Of a stretch of DNA of 64,000 nt, positions 34,736 to 44,613 are shown in pieces (position 1 is the stretch's first letter; each line of letters opens with the position of its first letter). The notes below the pieces were generated by a model, which was not told where the DNA came from, made no database searches, and saw only the letters and a list, made by a program, of their open reading frames with translations. This DNA is from Tipula vernalis. Its lineage: Eukaryota > Arthropoda > Insecta > Diptera > Tipulidae. Where the stretch lies: positions 189,895,586-189,959,585 of the forward strand of contig OY282558.1 in NCBI GenBank assembly GCA_958295665.1, given 5' to 3'. The translations under genes were made by a program, and so were the position numbers.

Positions 34736-34759
34736 CAATATACTAGAGGTCCATAAAGC
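34736..34759 (+). repeat. 24-bp direct repeat, right copy
   Basis: Exact partner of 30587-30610, directly after the last tandem unit. Confidence 0.9.
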
Positions 34760-35287
34760 AATAAATTTCCTGCATACCTATAGGCAAGGCTACGGCATAG
34801 CGATACAATTCTTCCAGTGGCACCATTTCAAAATTCCTTGTTGTGGTAACTAATCTAAATATTCGCAGCAATTGGATTAAATTCAATACTTTTATTTTGT
34901 GATTAATTATGATTTTTACTTTTTATAATATTGAATTTTTTATTATTGTATTGTTATAATTAGTTTTTTTGTTTATTGTACTTTATATTTTATTTTAAAC
35001 CAAAAATAAAAAAAATTAAATCTAAAACTGTTTTAATCTCTGGTTAAACATTTTTATTTCAAAATGGCTCCATTTCGATATATAACTTTCAAAACTTACC
35101 TATTCCAGTATAACGAGAATCAAGATAAATCTATTCCATTATGTAACTTCCAAAGTAACTAATTGTTTTTAAAGTAGAAGCTTAATTTGAATAGTGATGT
35201 AGGTTTAATGATGTAATAGGTGGAAAAATAGGGATAAACAAACTAGCGACAATTTAAAAAGCGTAATAGATCGTTTTTGATTCTAAT
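34760..35287. other. AT-rich DNA up to the LINE insertion site
   Basis: No coding sequence. It carries the left copy of the LINE target duplication at its right edge. Confidence 0.4.
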
Positions 35288-35299
35288 CTACATATAGTA

Positions 35300-36027
35300 C
35301 CCGTGGCGTACTGCAGCTATCGGGAGGGTCACAGGTGGTGGATAGTGGACGACCTATCGATAAGTAGGTTAGCGGTGAATTAAATAAGCCGCCCCCAACC
35401 GCAGTCCAGCTGGTGGAAGAGTCTCAGGGAACTGGGGAGTGGTTAACCTCAGTTAATTAAATTCTGAGTGCCTATGATGCCCAGCATGGAAAGGCGAACA
35501 GATGGCGCCAGAAAACCATCGACCAATAACCATGGCGGACTGGGCGTCCCGTCCTCTCTGCACCTCCGGAGTCTCCGCGGGTGATGAGTGGGGGTACTCT
35601 ATAAACGGGTGACCCGAGGAATGGAATGGATCCCATTGGATTGGGCTCTCCATGTGAATAGGTGAATGAGGGAGAGAATATTGGCGGAGGGAAGGGGGTG
35701 CAGGGAGGCCGGGGTGCTAGCGAGCCGAATGGGCTGGATTAAGGTTTTAAGCGACCCGTGCTGATGGTAAACTAGGCTGGGGGCCCATTTAACAAAGCCC
35801 AGTCGCTAACGGAGCCCTCTGGATACCTGGCGACCTCCTGTTGTAATTAGCCTTACCTGCGTGTACGGATCTCTGCGCAGGCGGACCTATATTTCTCCGA
35901 TACTCGTGGGAATCCAAGGGAAAGATCGAACAACATAAAAACAAAGGGCACCGGCTCTCCTCAAAAGCCGGTATCAGCGAAGGGAGGTACCTCGGACCAG
36001 ACGGGTGGGGCCTCTAAGGTTGCAAAG
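35300..36027 (+). other. LINE 5' untranslated region
   Basis: The GC-rich leader between the target duplication and the ORF1 start. It begins CCCGTGGCGTACTGCAGC and would hold the element's internal promoter. No individual promoter motif is claimed. Confidence 0.6.
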
Positions 36028-36899
36028 ATGGTTGACTCTAGGGCACAAGTCCCGGGAGTTAGCGGTACCAGCGCAGCACAGGGGAGTGGGACGAGAGATA
36101 TTCCTCCGGCGAAAAGGCGATACAGGAATCGCCGCTCGGCATTCCGAATTGTCGAGAAGTGGGCTGCGATCCCCGAGGGGCAGCTTACGGAAGAGCAAAG
36201 AATATCAGTACCTTGGGCAAGGAGCACTGTGGGCTGCGGAAGCTCGGGAAGGGACCATGTGTCGAAAAGACAGCGGTCCCAAGACGAGGTGGAAGTAGTC
36301 AACAGCAAGCGGGCCAAGTTGGTGACTGAAAAGAAGTCGAGCTCCGACTCAGGGACAAAGCTGTTCAGCGATGTCCTGAGGGAGCATGTGTTGATGCTAG
36401 CCGTTATTGACGAAAGTCAAGAAGATGGGAGCATCACGGCGGAAAATGGAGGTTGGTGTATAATGCACTCAACCTCGTCTTTTTAAAGGTCCTGGGTGAA
36501 AATCCGGGACCAACCCCATCCTGCAGAGATGCGGGATGGTATCAAGGGCGTGTGAAGGTGACTGCATGCTCGGACTCTAGATCTGGGGATCTTTATAAAA
36601 AGGCTATAGCCAAAGTAGGGGAGGTGTGGCCAGGCGCAAAGCTTGCGGCAGTTAGCCGGGAGGAAATTCCCAGCAGGCCAAGGGCACGTGTCTTGCTGCC
36701 ATCAGAACCGGCTAGCCCTGCCGGGGCTTTGAAAATCATTCAGGCCAGTAACCCGGATCTTCCGACCGGAAATTGGAAGATCGTCAAGCAGGAGGAGGCA
36801 AAGGGGGGCTCGAAATTATCAATTATGGTAATAAATAAGGAGTACCACCGGAGGATGGTGGCAACCCGCCCAGGCCTGAAGGGGGTACCAGCAGCATAG
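36028..36899 (+). pseudogene. LINE ORF1 (nucleic-acid-binding protein), frameshifted
   Basis: ORF1p of the LINE, normally an RNA-binding chaperone that packages the element's RNA. The first part (36028-36486) is basic and Ser/Arg-rich (AKRRYRNRRSAFRIVEKW) and reaches the start of a DUF4780-like domain at HVLMLAVIDESQEDGSI. A frameshift near 36450-36485 moves the rest into the frame ending at 36899. That frame has GWYQGRVKVTACSDSRSG, VGEVWPGAKLAA, RPRARVLLP and LPTGNWKIVKQEE, all matching the typical order of that domain. The stop is TAG at 36897-36899. About 270 nt separate it from ORF2, and that gap still shows coding-like composition with frame breaks. ATG 36028 is chosen because the Met opens the long basic frame; an earlier start in another frame at 36005 is less likely. 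Confidence 0.82.
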
Positions 36900-37170
36900 G
36901 GGGAGAAGCTGAGGGTAGAAGGGAGAGTGAATTCGGCGACCTCGGTAGGGCAAGGACTCCCTCGAAGGATGAGGAGGGGCACATAAGCAAAGGAGCTCGT
37001 GTACCGATGAAGAAGGATGTCGGCAGCCCGGCCAGACGACGGGGCCCTGACAAGTCATCTACAGAGGGTATGAGGAGTGGCGATACGGGTGTATCCGGCG
37101 CATCCCAAAATACCGGGTAATAATATTCCTGCGGTAGCAGGAATTTATCATAGAGATGGGTAGAGGTTAA

Positions 37171-40100
37171 ATGGTTATTATTAAGATAACACAAATTAAC
37201 CTTCACCATTCTAAGGCTGCTTAGGCAGCTCTACTCCTCAGGCTGACTAGTTCGGGTGAGGATGTGATACTAATCCAAGAACCTTGGATTAAAAATAACA
37301 GGATCTGTGGCCTCAGAACCAAAGGGTATAAAATTATATCCTCTAATAATTCTAGGAAGATCAGATATTGTATTCTTGGGAAAAATAATATTAAACTTTT
37401 CCTTCTCTCTCAATACAGCAATGGTGACAATACTGCAGTTAGAAGAAAGGAAGTAGGCACCTGTAGATTCTGGCTAGTTTCAGCCTACATGGACCGGGAG
37501 AAGGAGGTTCCTCCGGAGAACCTGGAGGAGCTGATCCGTAAAGCGGAACAATCAAAGGTAGGTGTGGTACTGGGAGTTGATGTTAATGCGCATCACACTA
37601 TCTGGGGAAGCACGGACATTAATGAAAGGGGTGAGTCGCTTTTTGATTATTTGATGAGTACTAACCTTTCAGTGTGTAATATTAGGCGGCAACCCACATT
37701 TATTACTAGTAACAGGCAGGAGGTTCTAGGCGTGACCCTTGCATCAAATAATATTCTTCATATGGTTAAAAATTGGAGGGTGGATAAGGAACATTCCTTT
37801 TCTGATCATCGATATTTAACTTATAGCCTCGATATTCACCCTGCTACCCGGGAAGCCTTAAGGAACCCTAGAAGCACCAACTGGAGCAAATATGGGGAAT
37901 TATTGGAGGAAATGTTACCGACGAGGACTATGGAGCCCCTAACGGCCGTTGGGGAGCTGGAGGACATGGTGGCTAGCGTTACTAGCACATGCAACCGATC
38001 CTTTCGTGCTGCCTGCCCACTGGCTAAGCCTAGGGGTAGGCAAAAACCGGTATGGTGGTCCAGGGAACTGGGAGCCTATCGTAAGGCTTGTAGGACAGCC
38101 TTTAATAGAGCCAAAAATACAAGGGAGGCTCAGGATTGGGACGCCTATAAGGAGAAACTCGTAATTTATAAGAAAGAATTAAGAAAGGCACAAAGGAGGT
38201 CTTGGAGAATCTTCTGTGATAAAATGTAAGAGGTATCCGAAACCTCCCGCCTTAGAATGATTCTTTCCAAGAGTACATCTAGTCCCAGTTTTTTAGTAAA
38301 ACCGGACGGATATTGGACAGCTTCTAGTGGAGAATATCTAGAGCTTCCCTCCGAAACACACTTCCCAGGGAGCTCTAAAGACCTGTTGGTGCGTAGCAAT
38401 CATCAGGAATCACTGTCAGTAATCCAACAGGATATCGTAACCAGGAAACGGATCCTATGGGCACTGAGGGGTTTTAAACCATTTAAATCGGCTGGTCCGG
38501 ATCAAATTATACCAGCTGAACTTCTAAACAACTCAGTAATTATTCTTCCCTACCTGGAAGCTATATTCAAAGGGTGTTTGAAGCTGGGCTATATTCCTAG
38601 GTACTAGGCGGAGGTCAATGTGGTGTTTATACCGAAAGCGGGGAAAAGCTCACATGTCTATCCTAAAGACCTAAGACCAATAACTCTATCATCCTTTCTT
38701 CTGAAAACCTTGAAAAGGCTGCTGGATGTATACATCAGAGATAAAATAGGTGCCAGGAAGTGGGCATCGTCTCAGCATGCGTACACAAAGGGTAGATCTG
38801 TGGACACTGCTCTGCACGCCTTGGTGTGTACGATTGAGAAATCGATTAGGTCGAAGGAATGCTGTTTGGTGGCCTTCCTGGATATAGAAGGCGCCTTTAA
38901 TAATGTGAAAGCGGGGCAATCAAGGAGGGATTGTCATTTTTGGAGGTGGACGTTCCTCTGATAGGGTTAATCAATTATATGCTGGGAAGCAGGATTGTTA
39001 GCTCGAGGTTTGGGGACTTCACCATCAAGAGGCGAGTAACTAGCGGAACCTCGCAGGGGGGGGGGGGGTTCTATCCTCTCTTCTCTGGAACATATTGGTA
39101 AACGGGTTACTACTACAATTGGAGAGAGAGGGTATTGAAGTTATCGCTTACGGAGATGACGTAGCTTTAGCTGTTACCGGGAAATTCCTGGACACGATTG
39201 TAGACGTATTGCAGAATGCGCTTACCATCGTTACGAAATGGGCTGGAAAATGTGGACTTGGTTAAAACTCGTAAAAGACAGAGCTGGTACTCTTCACTAA
39301 GAAATACAAAATCCCGGTAGTTGTCCCTCCTACCTTAAATGGCAGGAGAATTGCTTTTACTGACAGAGCTAGATATCTGGGCATTATCTTGGACAGTAAG
39401 CTTAGTTGGAAGCCCAACATGTTGGAGAGAATAAACAAAGCTACTATTGCTTTGTACTCCTGTAGGAACGCCATTGGTCATAGATGGGGTCTGAAGCCGG
39501 AGCTGGTACACTGGCTCTACACAGCTGTAGTAAGTGAGACCTGTACTCATTTACGGGGTGGGTGTTTGGTGGTCAGCTCTGGACAAGGTAACTTATAAAA
39601 GTAAGATTGAAAGAGTGCAAAGAACAGCCTGTATACTTGTTAGCAAGGCATTGAGATCGACACCGACAAGTGCCTTAGAGGTTATGTTGCACCTTCTTCC
39701 GGTCGAGATTTTTTGCAAACAGATGGCGGCAAATACGGCTGTACGACTTGCAGCCGTCTCTCAGTGGAGCTGTCTTAGTATAGGACACTCTACTATTGTT
39801 AGATCGTTGAAGGATGAGCTGGCGAATCTTGACTACATTAAACCTACTCTACGCTTCGAGAAGCGATTTCGGACCTCCTTCCCTTCAAGAGAATCCTGGT
39901 GGGATAGACCGTTATCGGGAACCAAAGCGTTGCAATTCTTCACAGATGGCTCCAAGCTAGATGGCAAAGTAGGAGCTGGATTATTCTGTGACAAATTAAA
40001 TGTAAACATTTCTATTCGTCTCCCTGATTACTGCAGCGTGTACCAAGCTGAAGTCGTAGCGATTGAGGAGGTCATGATGTGGTTGAAGCATAATGTGTTA

Positions 40101-40661
40101 TCCTCAGACGATATCACAATCTATTTGGACAGTCAAGCGGCGATCCGGTCGTTAGAATCGGTGTCTTTGGCGTCACGGGTGGCGTTGAGTTGTCACTAAT
40201 CTCTAAATGAAATGGGTGAGCATTTCAATATCCAGGTAGTCTGGGTCCCAGGTCACTCGGGCGTCATGGGGAACTGCAGGGCAGATGAACTTGCTAGGCA
40301 TGGTACGACTCTCCAGCTGCAACCGGAAAGGGCCAGTTTGGGGAGGCCTATTACAGCGCTGAGACAAGCACTTGGGAAGCAGGCGCTATCCTCAGCGGGG
40401 GAAATGTGGTCTAACACCCTCACCTGTAGAGTTGCAAGACAAGTTTGGCCAAAGCTGGACTTGGGGTGCACTAGGGCATTAATATCCTTACGCAGACGTG
40501 AATTAAGAACGGTCGTAGGAATTCTCACGGGACACTGCCTTTTTGGAGAACATGCAAGAAGGCTGGGTCTGGAGGCTAATGACTTCTGCAGAAGCTGCTT
40601 GGACGAAGAGGAGGAAGAGACGTTGGTCCACTTCCTTTGCTCGTGTCCAGCATTGCAATAG
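37171..40661 (+). pseudogene. LINE ORF2: APE endonuclease, RT, RNase H, zinc knuckle; inactive
   Basis: The replication polyprotein of the LINE. ATG 37171 opens MVIIKITQINLHHSKAA, the standard start of APE nucleases; a TAG follows at 37222. APE motifs: ILIQEPW, GVDVNAHHTIWGS (37585-37620) and SFSDHRYL. After a stop at 38227 the RT follows: KSAGPDQIIPAEL, a TAG for Trp after YIPRY (38606), VFIPKAGKSS, RPITLSSFLLKTLKRLLD, SQHAYTKGRSVDTALH, AFLDIEGAFNNV (motif A). A frameshift at about 38920 and a 13-G run at 39056-39068 break the frame before the YGDD box (near 39152). RNase H: FFTDGSKLDGKVGAG, YQAEVVAIEE, YLDSQAAI, a TAA at 40198, then VWVPGHSGVMGN and RADELAR, so the D-E-D-D residues are present. 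A C-terminal CRSCLDEEEEETLVHFLCSC zinc knuckle ends near 40661. Confidence 0.92.
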
Positions 40662-40860
40662 GGGTAAAAGGGGATACATCCTGTGGTATCACAATGGACC
40701 GTCACTGGTCTGAGTGTGCGTAAGCAGCCACTCCAACCTAACCTAACCTAACCTACATATAGTATACCACTTTCCAATATATAATTGACCTGAAATTTTG
40801 CACACACCTTTGGTTCCCATAACAATAGAATATAGTATACTCAATGTTGTAATATGTTCA

Positions 40861-41170
40861 AAATGGCGCCGCCCCAATATGGTGGAAAACCTTTTTCTTT
40901 ACAGCCCCCCTTGATATGGAGATCAACTAAAAGGGCTTGGCGAGTAGAAAATGATAAGGTGAATGACGTCATAATAAATCTAATTTGGCGGACGCCCCAA
41001 GATAAAGATTCACCTATTTCTCCACAACCTCCTTGACATGGGTATCAAATGAAAAGGTTTGACGAGCAGAATATGATAAGCTAAACGATGTCAGTCTACA
41101 TCTAATGTGGCGGACGCCCCAATATGGCGGACTAAATCTCTTTTACCACCCTCTGGACATCAATATCAAA
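40861..41170. repeat. Degenerate tandem repeat of about 124 bp
   Basis: The landmark GGCGGACGCCCCAA.AT recurs at about 40865 (as GGCGCCGCCCCAATATGG), 40986 and 41111. Each is followed by similar wording (CCTTGACATGG.TATCAAATGAAA..TTTGACGAG.AGAA.ATGATAAG). That gives about 2.5 diverged copies. It is non-coding; the open frame at 40854-41036 only reflects one repeat. Confidence 0.75.
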
Positions 41171-42440
41171 TGAAACAATTTGACACACAAACAACAAATT
41201 CGCAGTAACTTGCGAAAAAAATCACAACAATAAACGCAGCAAAATTGAACCAAACAAAATTGTCAAATGAATTCAGCGGATTGTGGATTTGTGATTTTCA
41301 TGCTTGCTGCGAGAACAATCTTATTACATAGGCCGCTACAACCCACACATTTTGCAGCCGCAATATGTTTACACGTAGAAGCTCCACTTATTTTGTCAGC
41401 TAGTATGGTATGCAAAAGATTTCACAGAAATTTTTGGGTTTAGAATGAATAACATGGCAAGAATTGGACTTCGTTCGTCTACAAATTGGCTACAATTTGC
41501 TGTGAGTTTAAAAAAAATTATTTACTGTTGATTGATAAAGCAACAAACACCCGTCAACCACCTTGCACATATACTTGCCATCTCCCCAAAAATTTCCAAT
41601 TAAATCGTTACATTTTCATTAAATGAGTACTCATGGATTCCCATGCGTACATTCACCTTTTCTTGATACACAAAATTTACCTAAATTAAAAGCTAAAATG
41701 ATTTATTACATTTATTGTTTAGCTAGTAAAACGAAATAAAATTTTTTATAATATTTTAATTCTACTGTAGCTAATATTTTAAATTAATGAATAATTTTTG
41801 GTTCTTTTTGGGATATTGATATTTCATTGATTTGCTTTTATAATTTATTGGAAAAGGAAATATTTACATTTCTAAATTAATTTATATTGATAAAATGATA
41901 AAGTACTTATTGAAAGCCATAAATTATTAATGTTCACATTATTGTTTAGTTATTTAATCGTAATCGAAATAATTGGATTTTATTGTAAATATCTTTCTTA
42001 AATTATTTTCATTATAGTAAATTTTGATGAAGAACATTATCAACTTCTTAAAAAAAATGGGGTTGCGCCCACCACAATATTTTCTTTAATAATGTATAAC
42101 CAAAATCATTACTTTTAACGTATTTTTGATGGGACTGGGTTTGAATATTCCTGCAAGTCGAATTCATCGGTTCACAGTACAATAGTTCTTTATTTTAAAG
42201 CATAAGGTTGACCACTACGTTAGATCGATATATCTTTGGCGTATCATTCTAAAAGAAATCTTGTGTCCGTGGCTTGGTACAACTGAAGAGTGAATTAACG
42301 ATAGCATTGTATTCATATAATTTTCGCTAAATTTAATCGCTAAATTTACACGCAAAAAATTAAAAATCGCAAAATTCCATTAGTTAAATGAAAAAATAAA
42401 AATTTACAACGCAGTAACGCTGCACGATTCGATTAAAAAT
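41171..42440. other. AT-rich DNA, no gene recognised
   Basis: No coding similarity found on either strand. The segment just before 42440 may already belong to copia-like sequence. Confidence 0.4.
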
Positions 42441-42446
42441 AAAATA

Positions 42447-42830
42447 TTGCATGATGTAAGAAGTGACTGTTCGACAAACAATGTACCCTTGGTTGCCAAT
42501 ACTTTGAAGCCAAAACGTAAGGACAAGAAATTCATTCGTTGTTACAGTTGTAACAAATTTAGACGTTTTGCAACTGAATGTCCCGAAAAACGATCCACAA
42601 AGCATTCGAATGCAAATACTTTGTTTCCATTGTTTCTGAGTACCACTGTGGCGTCATAATTGATGATAGACGGTTTGTTCGCGCCAAATTATTTTTAATC
42701 AAAGCTCAAAAAGTTATGGAAGAGCAAAAAACTTTCACGGACTCGGTGTGCCAGCGAAATCCAATATTTTCCCCTGAAGTTTTGTTTTTTCCTGGAAATA
42801 AAGCAAAAATATATGTATCTGACTAATTGA
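42447..42830 (+). pseudogene. Copia-like gag zinc-knuckle fragment
   Basis: The frame from 42447 contains KKFIRCYSCNKFRRFATECPEK, shown here as landmarks CYSC and FATECPEK: the C-x2-C-x4-H-x4-C gag knuckle of Ty1/copia elements. The usual Gly-His pair has changed to Arg-Arg, so the zinc-binding His is lost. A downstream overlapping frame to 42826 (RRFVRAKLFLIKAQKV) is less clear. The rest of gag and the protease are not adjacent. Confidence 0.55.
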
Positions 42831-43033
42831 TACCAGTAAATAATACTATTATTATATAAATAAAATTAGCGAGTCAGTTTATAAAATTAATTTAAATACC
42901 GAACTATTTATTATTAAAAAATAAAAACGTATGACAGAGTTAAAAGTGAGTTATAAAGGGCTCCAAAGTTATCCCTCATAATAAATAAAAATAGGGAGTA
43001 GTAATTATCATCAAACCAAAAGTTACCTCCACA

Positions 43034-43053
43034 ATTGGTGACCCCGACGTGAT
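43034..43053 (+). promoter_or_regulatory. Primer-binding-site-like sequence after an LTR end
   Basis: TTGGTGACCCCGACGTGATT directly follows a segment ending CTCCACAA. This wording is the usual LTR/primer-binding-site junction in insect LTR retrotransposons, with CA as the LTR end. The LTR would extend left, perhaps from about 42840. I found no partner LTR in the window, so it is a fragment. Confidence 0.55.
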
Positions 43054-43589
43054 TGGGGTAACAGGCAGTCGTTACAAGTATTGCATAATCAAGCAAAAAT
43101 AACACAGACATTCATCACAATTTCAAATAAAAAGGCCACAGAAGAGCCTTTGGTGAATTTTGTAAGGGAGAGAATTTCACCGCGATTAAGAAATATCCTG
43201 ATTCAGAAACCACAATGTCATTTAGCTTTAAGAAATTTTAATTTTCTGTAAAATTATTCCAACCTGCGGTAAGCGCTGAGGGAGGAATACAATTTTACGA
43301 CCAGGGAACCCGGCCACACAACAGAGATAAAAAAAACGTGAGTACACCACACCCGTCCAAATTTTTTTAACCCCTTTCTATATTCAGCATGTTCATCTTT
43401 AAGCGTCCAGATTTGGTTATGTTATCTAGAAATGGGACATCAGACTCGGATGGAGAGAAGGCGACCTCAATGAGGAAATCTACATGACGCAACCGAAGGG
43501 TTAGGCAAGAAACAACAATGTGTGCTGTCTCAAACTCTCAAGGAATTATTGTCATCATCTGGAACATAAAATTGAACGAGATATTGAAG

Positions 43590-43870
43590 TCGCTTCTAAC
43601 CAAATCAATGATCAATTCGTGCATTTATTATCAGGTTAGTGGAAGCAATATGTTATTTGTTGCCGTTTATGTGGATGGAAATCGAATCTCAAAGAAAACT
43701 TGATGTCGAAATTCAAGATGAAATATTTGGATAAAGCACGTTACGTACTAGGTTTGCAGCTTACACGCGACCACAAACAGTATTGAGCGATCAGGAACAA
43801 TATAGCAACGAATTGCTGTCTCGTTACAATATGACACAAATATGTATGTTTTGTATCTGGAAATTCAAAA
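43590..43870 (+). pseudogene. Copia-like reverse transcriptase fragment
   Basis: The frame at 43518-43703 holds CIYYQVSGSNMLFVAVYVDG, matching the copia RT motif with Y-V-D-D, in which the second catalytic Asp reads Gly. After a frameshift the next frame gives LMSKFKMKYLDKARYVLGLQLTRD, shown here as landmarks MSKFKMKYLD and YVLGLQLTRD. This is the copia segment that follows the active site (K-x-F-x-M-x-D-L-G-x-x-x-x-x-L-G). Later frames give RYNMTQC-like wording. The fragment is about 280 bp and dead. Confidence 0.7.
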
Positions 43871-43939
43871 TGGAATGCTCTTTCAAAAGCAATAGTTATG
43901 GAAAAGTAATAGAAGGAAAAGGACTAAGCCCTACTCAAA

Positions 43940-44290
43940 TTCCAGCAACAAGTGAAACACCAAAGAAAGCAAAAGAAACAAGGGATGGGATGATGCTGAT
44001 GAATAGGCAAAAGAAACTATTTGTCTCGCAGTTAATGACAATTAACTGACCGATATTAGGAAAGTGTCAGTGAATAGTCTTAAACACGCGGAATACTACT
44101 AAAGGCTACTACGAAAGGAACACAAGACAGAGATAATTGATGCATACATTTTGCTGGTTGAAATTGAATGAAAAAGTCACTGTCCTTTAATTACCAGTTT
44201 AGAAAAACGACCAAAAAATGAACTGGCGTTTTCAATGGTTCAAGAAAAGGTAACTGTTGAGTCTGAGGGACATTAGCAAACGAGTGAAGT
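43940..44290 (+). pseudogene. Copia-like gag fragment
   Basis: One frame reads WDDADE, stop, AKETICLAVNDN, stop, LTDIRK, and after a frameshift KGYYERNT. This matches the copia gag (UBN2-type) pattern of a Trp, then AxxxIxLxxxDxxLxxIR, then a LKGYYE segment. In an intact element gag precedes RT, but here it lies to the right of the RT scrap, so this must come from a second copia insertion or a rearrangement. Confidence 0.5.
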
Positions 44291-44319
44291 GGTTTGAAGG
44301 AATTTTTCTAACATTTACT

Positions 44320-44343
44320 CTCTCTCTCTCTCTGTCTCTCTCA
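44320..44343. repeat. (CT)n microsatellite
   Basis: A short CT dinucleotide run with one G interruption. Confidence 0.85.
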
Positions 44344-44456
44344 CAAGTTTGCATTAGTTACTTGTTAAATTTGAGAAAAAATAATTGTTTGATATTGATT
44401 ACATATGGTTTAGGAACAATACACTTGCTCCTTTAATTGTTTTGCAAAACGGTTAC

Positions 44457-44613
44457 ACCCTAGACACTGCGATTTAATAAAATCGATTTAGTGAAATTTT
44501 CGAGATTTGTCGCAGTGTGTCAACCTTGATTTAGCTAATCCTTTTGTTTTTGTATAGAATACTTAAACTAGTTTAGCTAAATCGGATTTATTAGACCACA
44601 GTCTGTCTAGGGT
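44457..44613. mobile_element. MITE-like element, about 157 bp
   Basis: The left end ACCCTAGACACTG with TTTAATAAAATCGATTTAG is mirrored at the right end by CTAAATCGGATTTATTAGACC and CAGTCTGTCTAGGGT. The inverted repeats are about 45 bp with a few mismatches and a 2-bp indel. The interior is only about 65 bp and non-coding. It is a compact hairpin-capable element. TA or TTA on both sides (TTAC before, ATAA after) hints at a TA-type duplication but is not decisive. Confidence 0.7.

Larger units (their letters stand above)
35300..40752 (+). mobile_element. Full-length LOA-like LINE with 12-bp target duplication
   Basis: A 5.45-kb non-LTR retrotransposon with 5' UTR, ORF1, ORF2 and a 3' end made of about four AACCT units (CCAACCTAACCTAACCT). 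It is flanked by the identical 12-bp CTACATATAGTA at 35288-35299 and 40753-40764, which fixes both ends. Its base composition is much richer in G and C than its surroundings, which makes it stand out. ORF1 with a DUF4780-like domain and ORF2 with APE endonuclease, RT and RNase H fit the LOA clade of the I/jockey group; the clade is assigned from domain layout only. Multiple stops and frameshifts make it inactive. Confidence 0.92.

Noticed and set aside
35453..35653. Minus-strand open frames within the LINE at 35.3-40.7 kb (also at 35961-36317, 36740-37209, 38166-38399, 40253-40705)
   Set aside because: They are antisense shadows of the LINE's UTR and ORFs, open because of its GC-rich codons.
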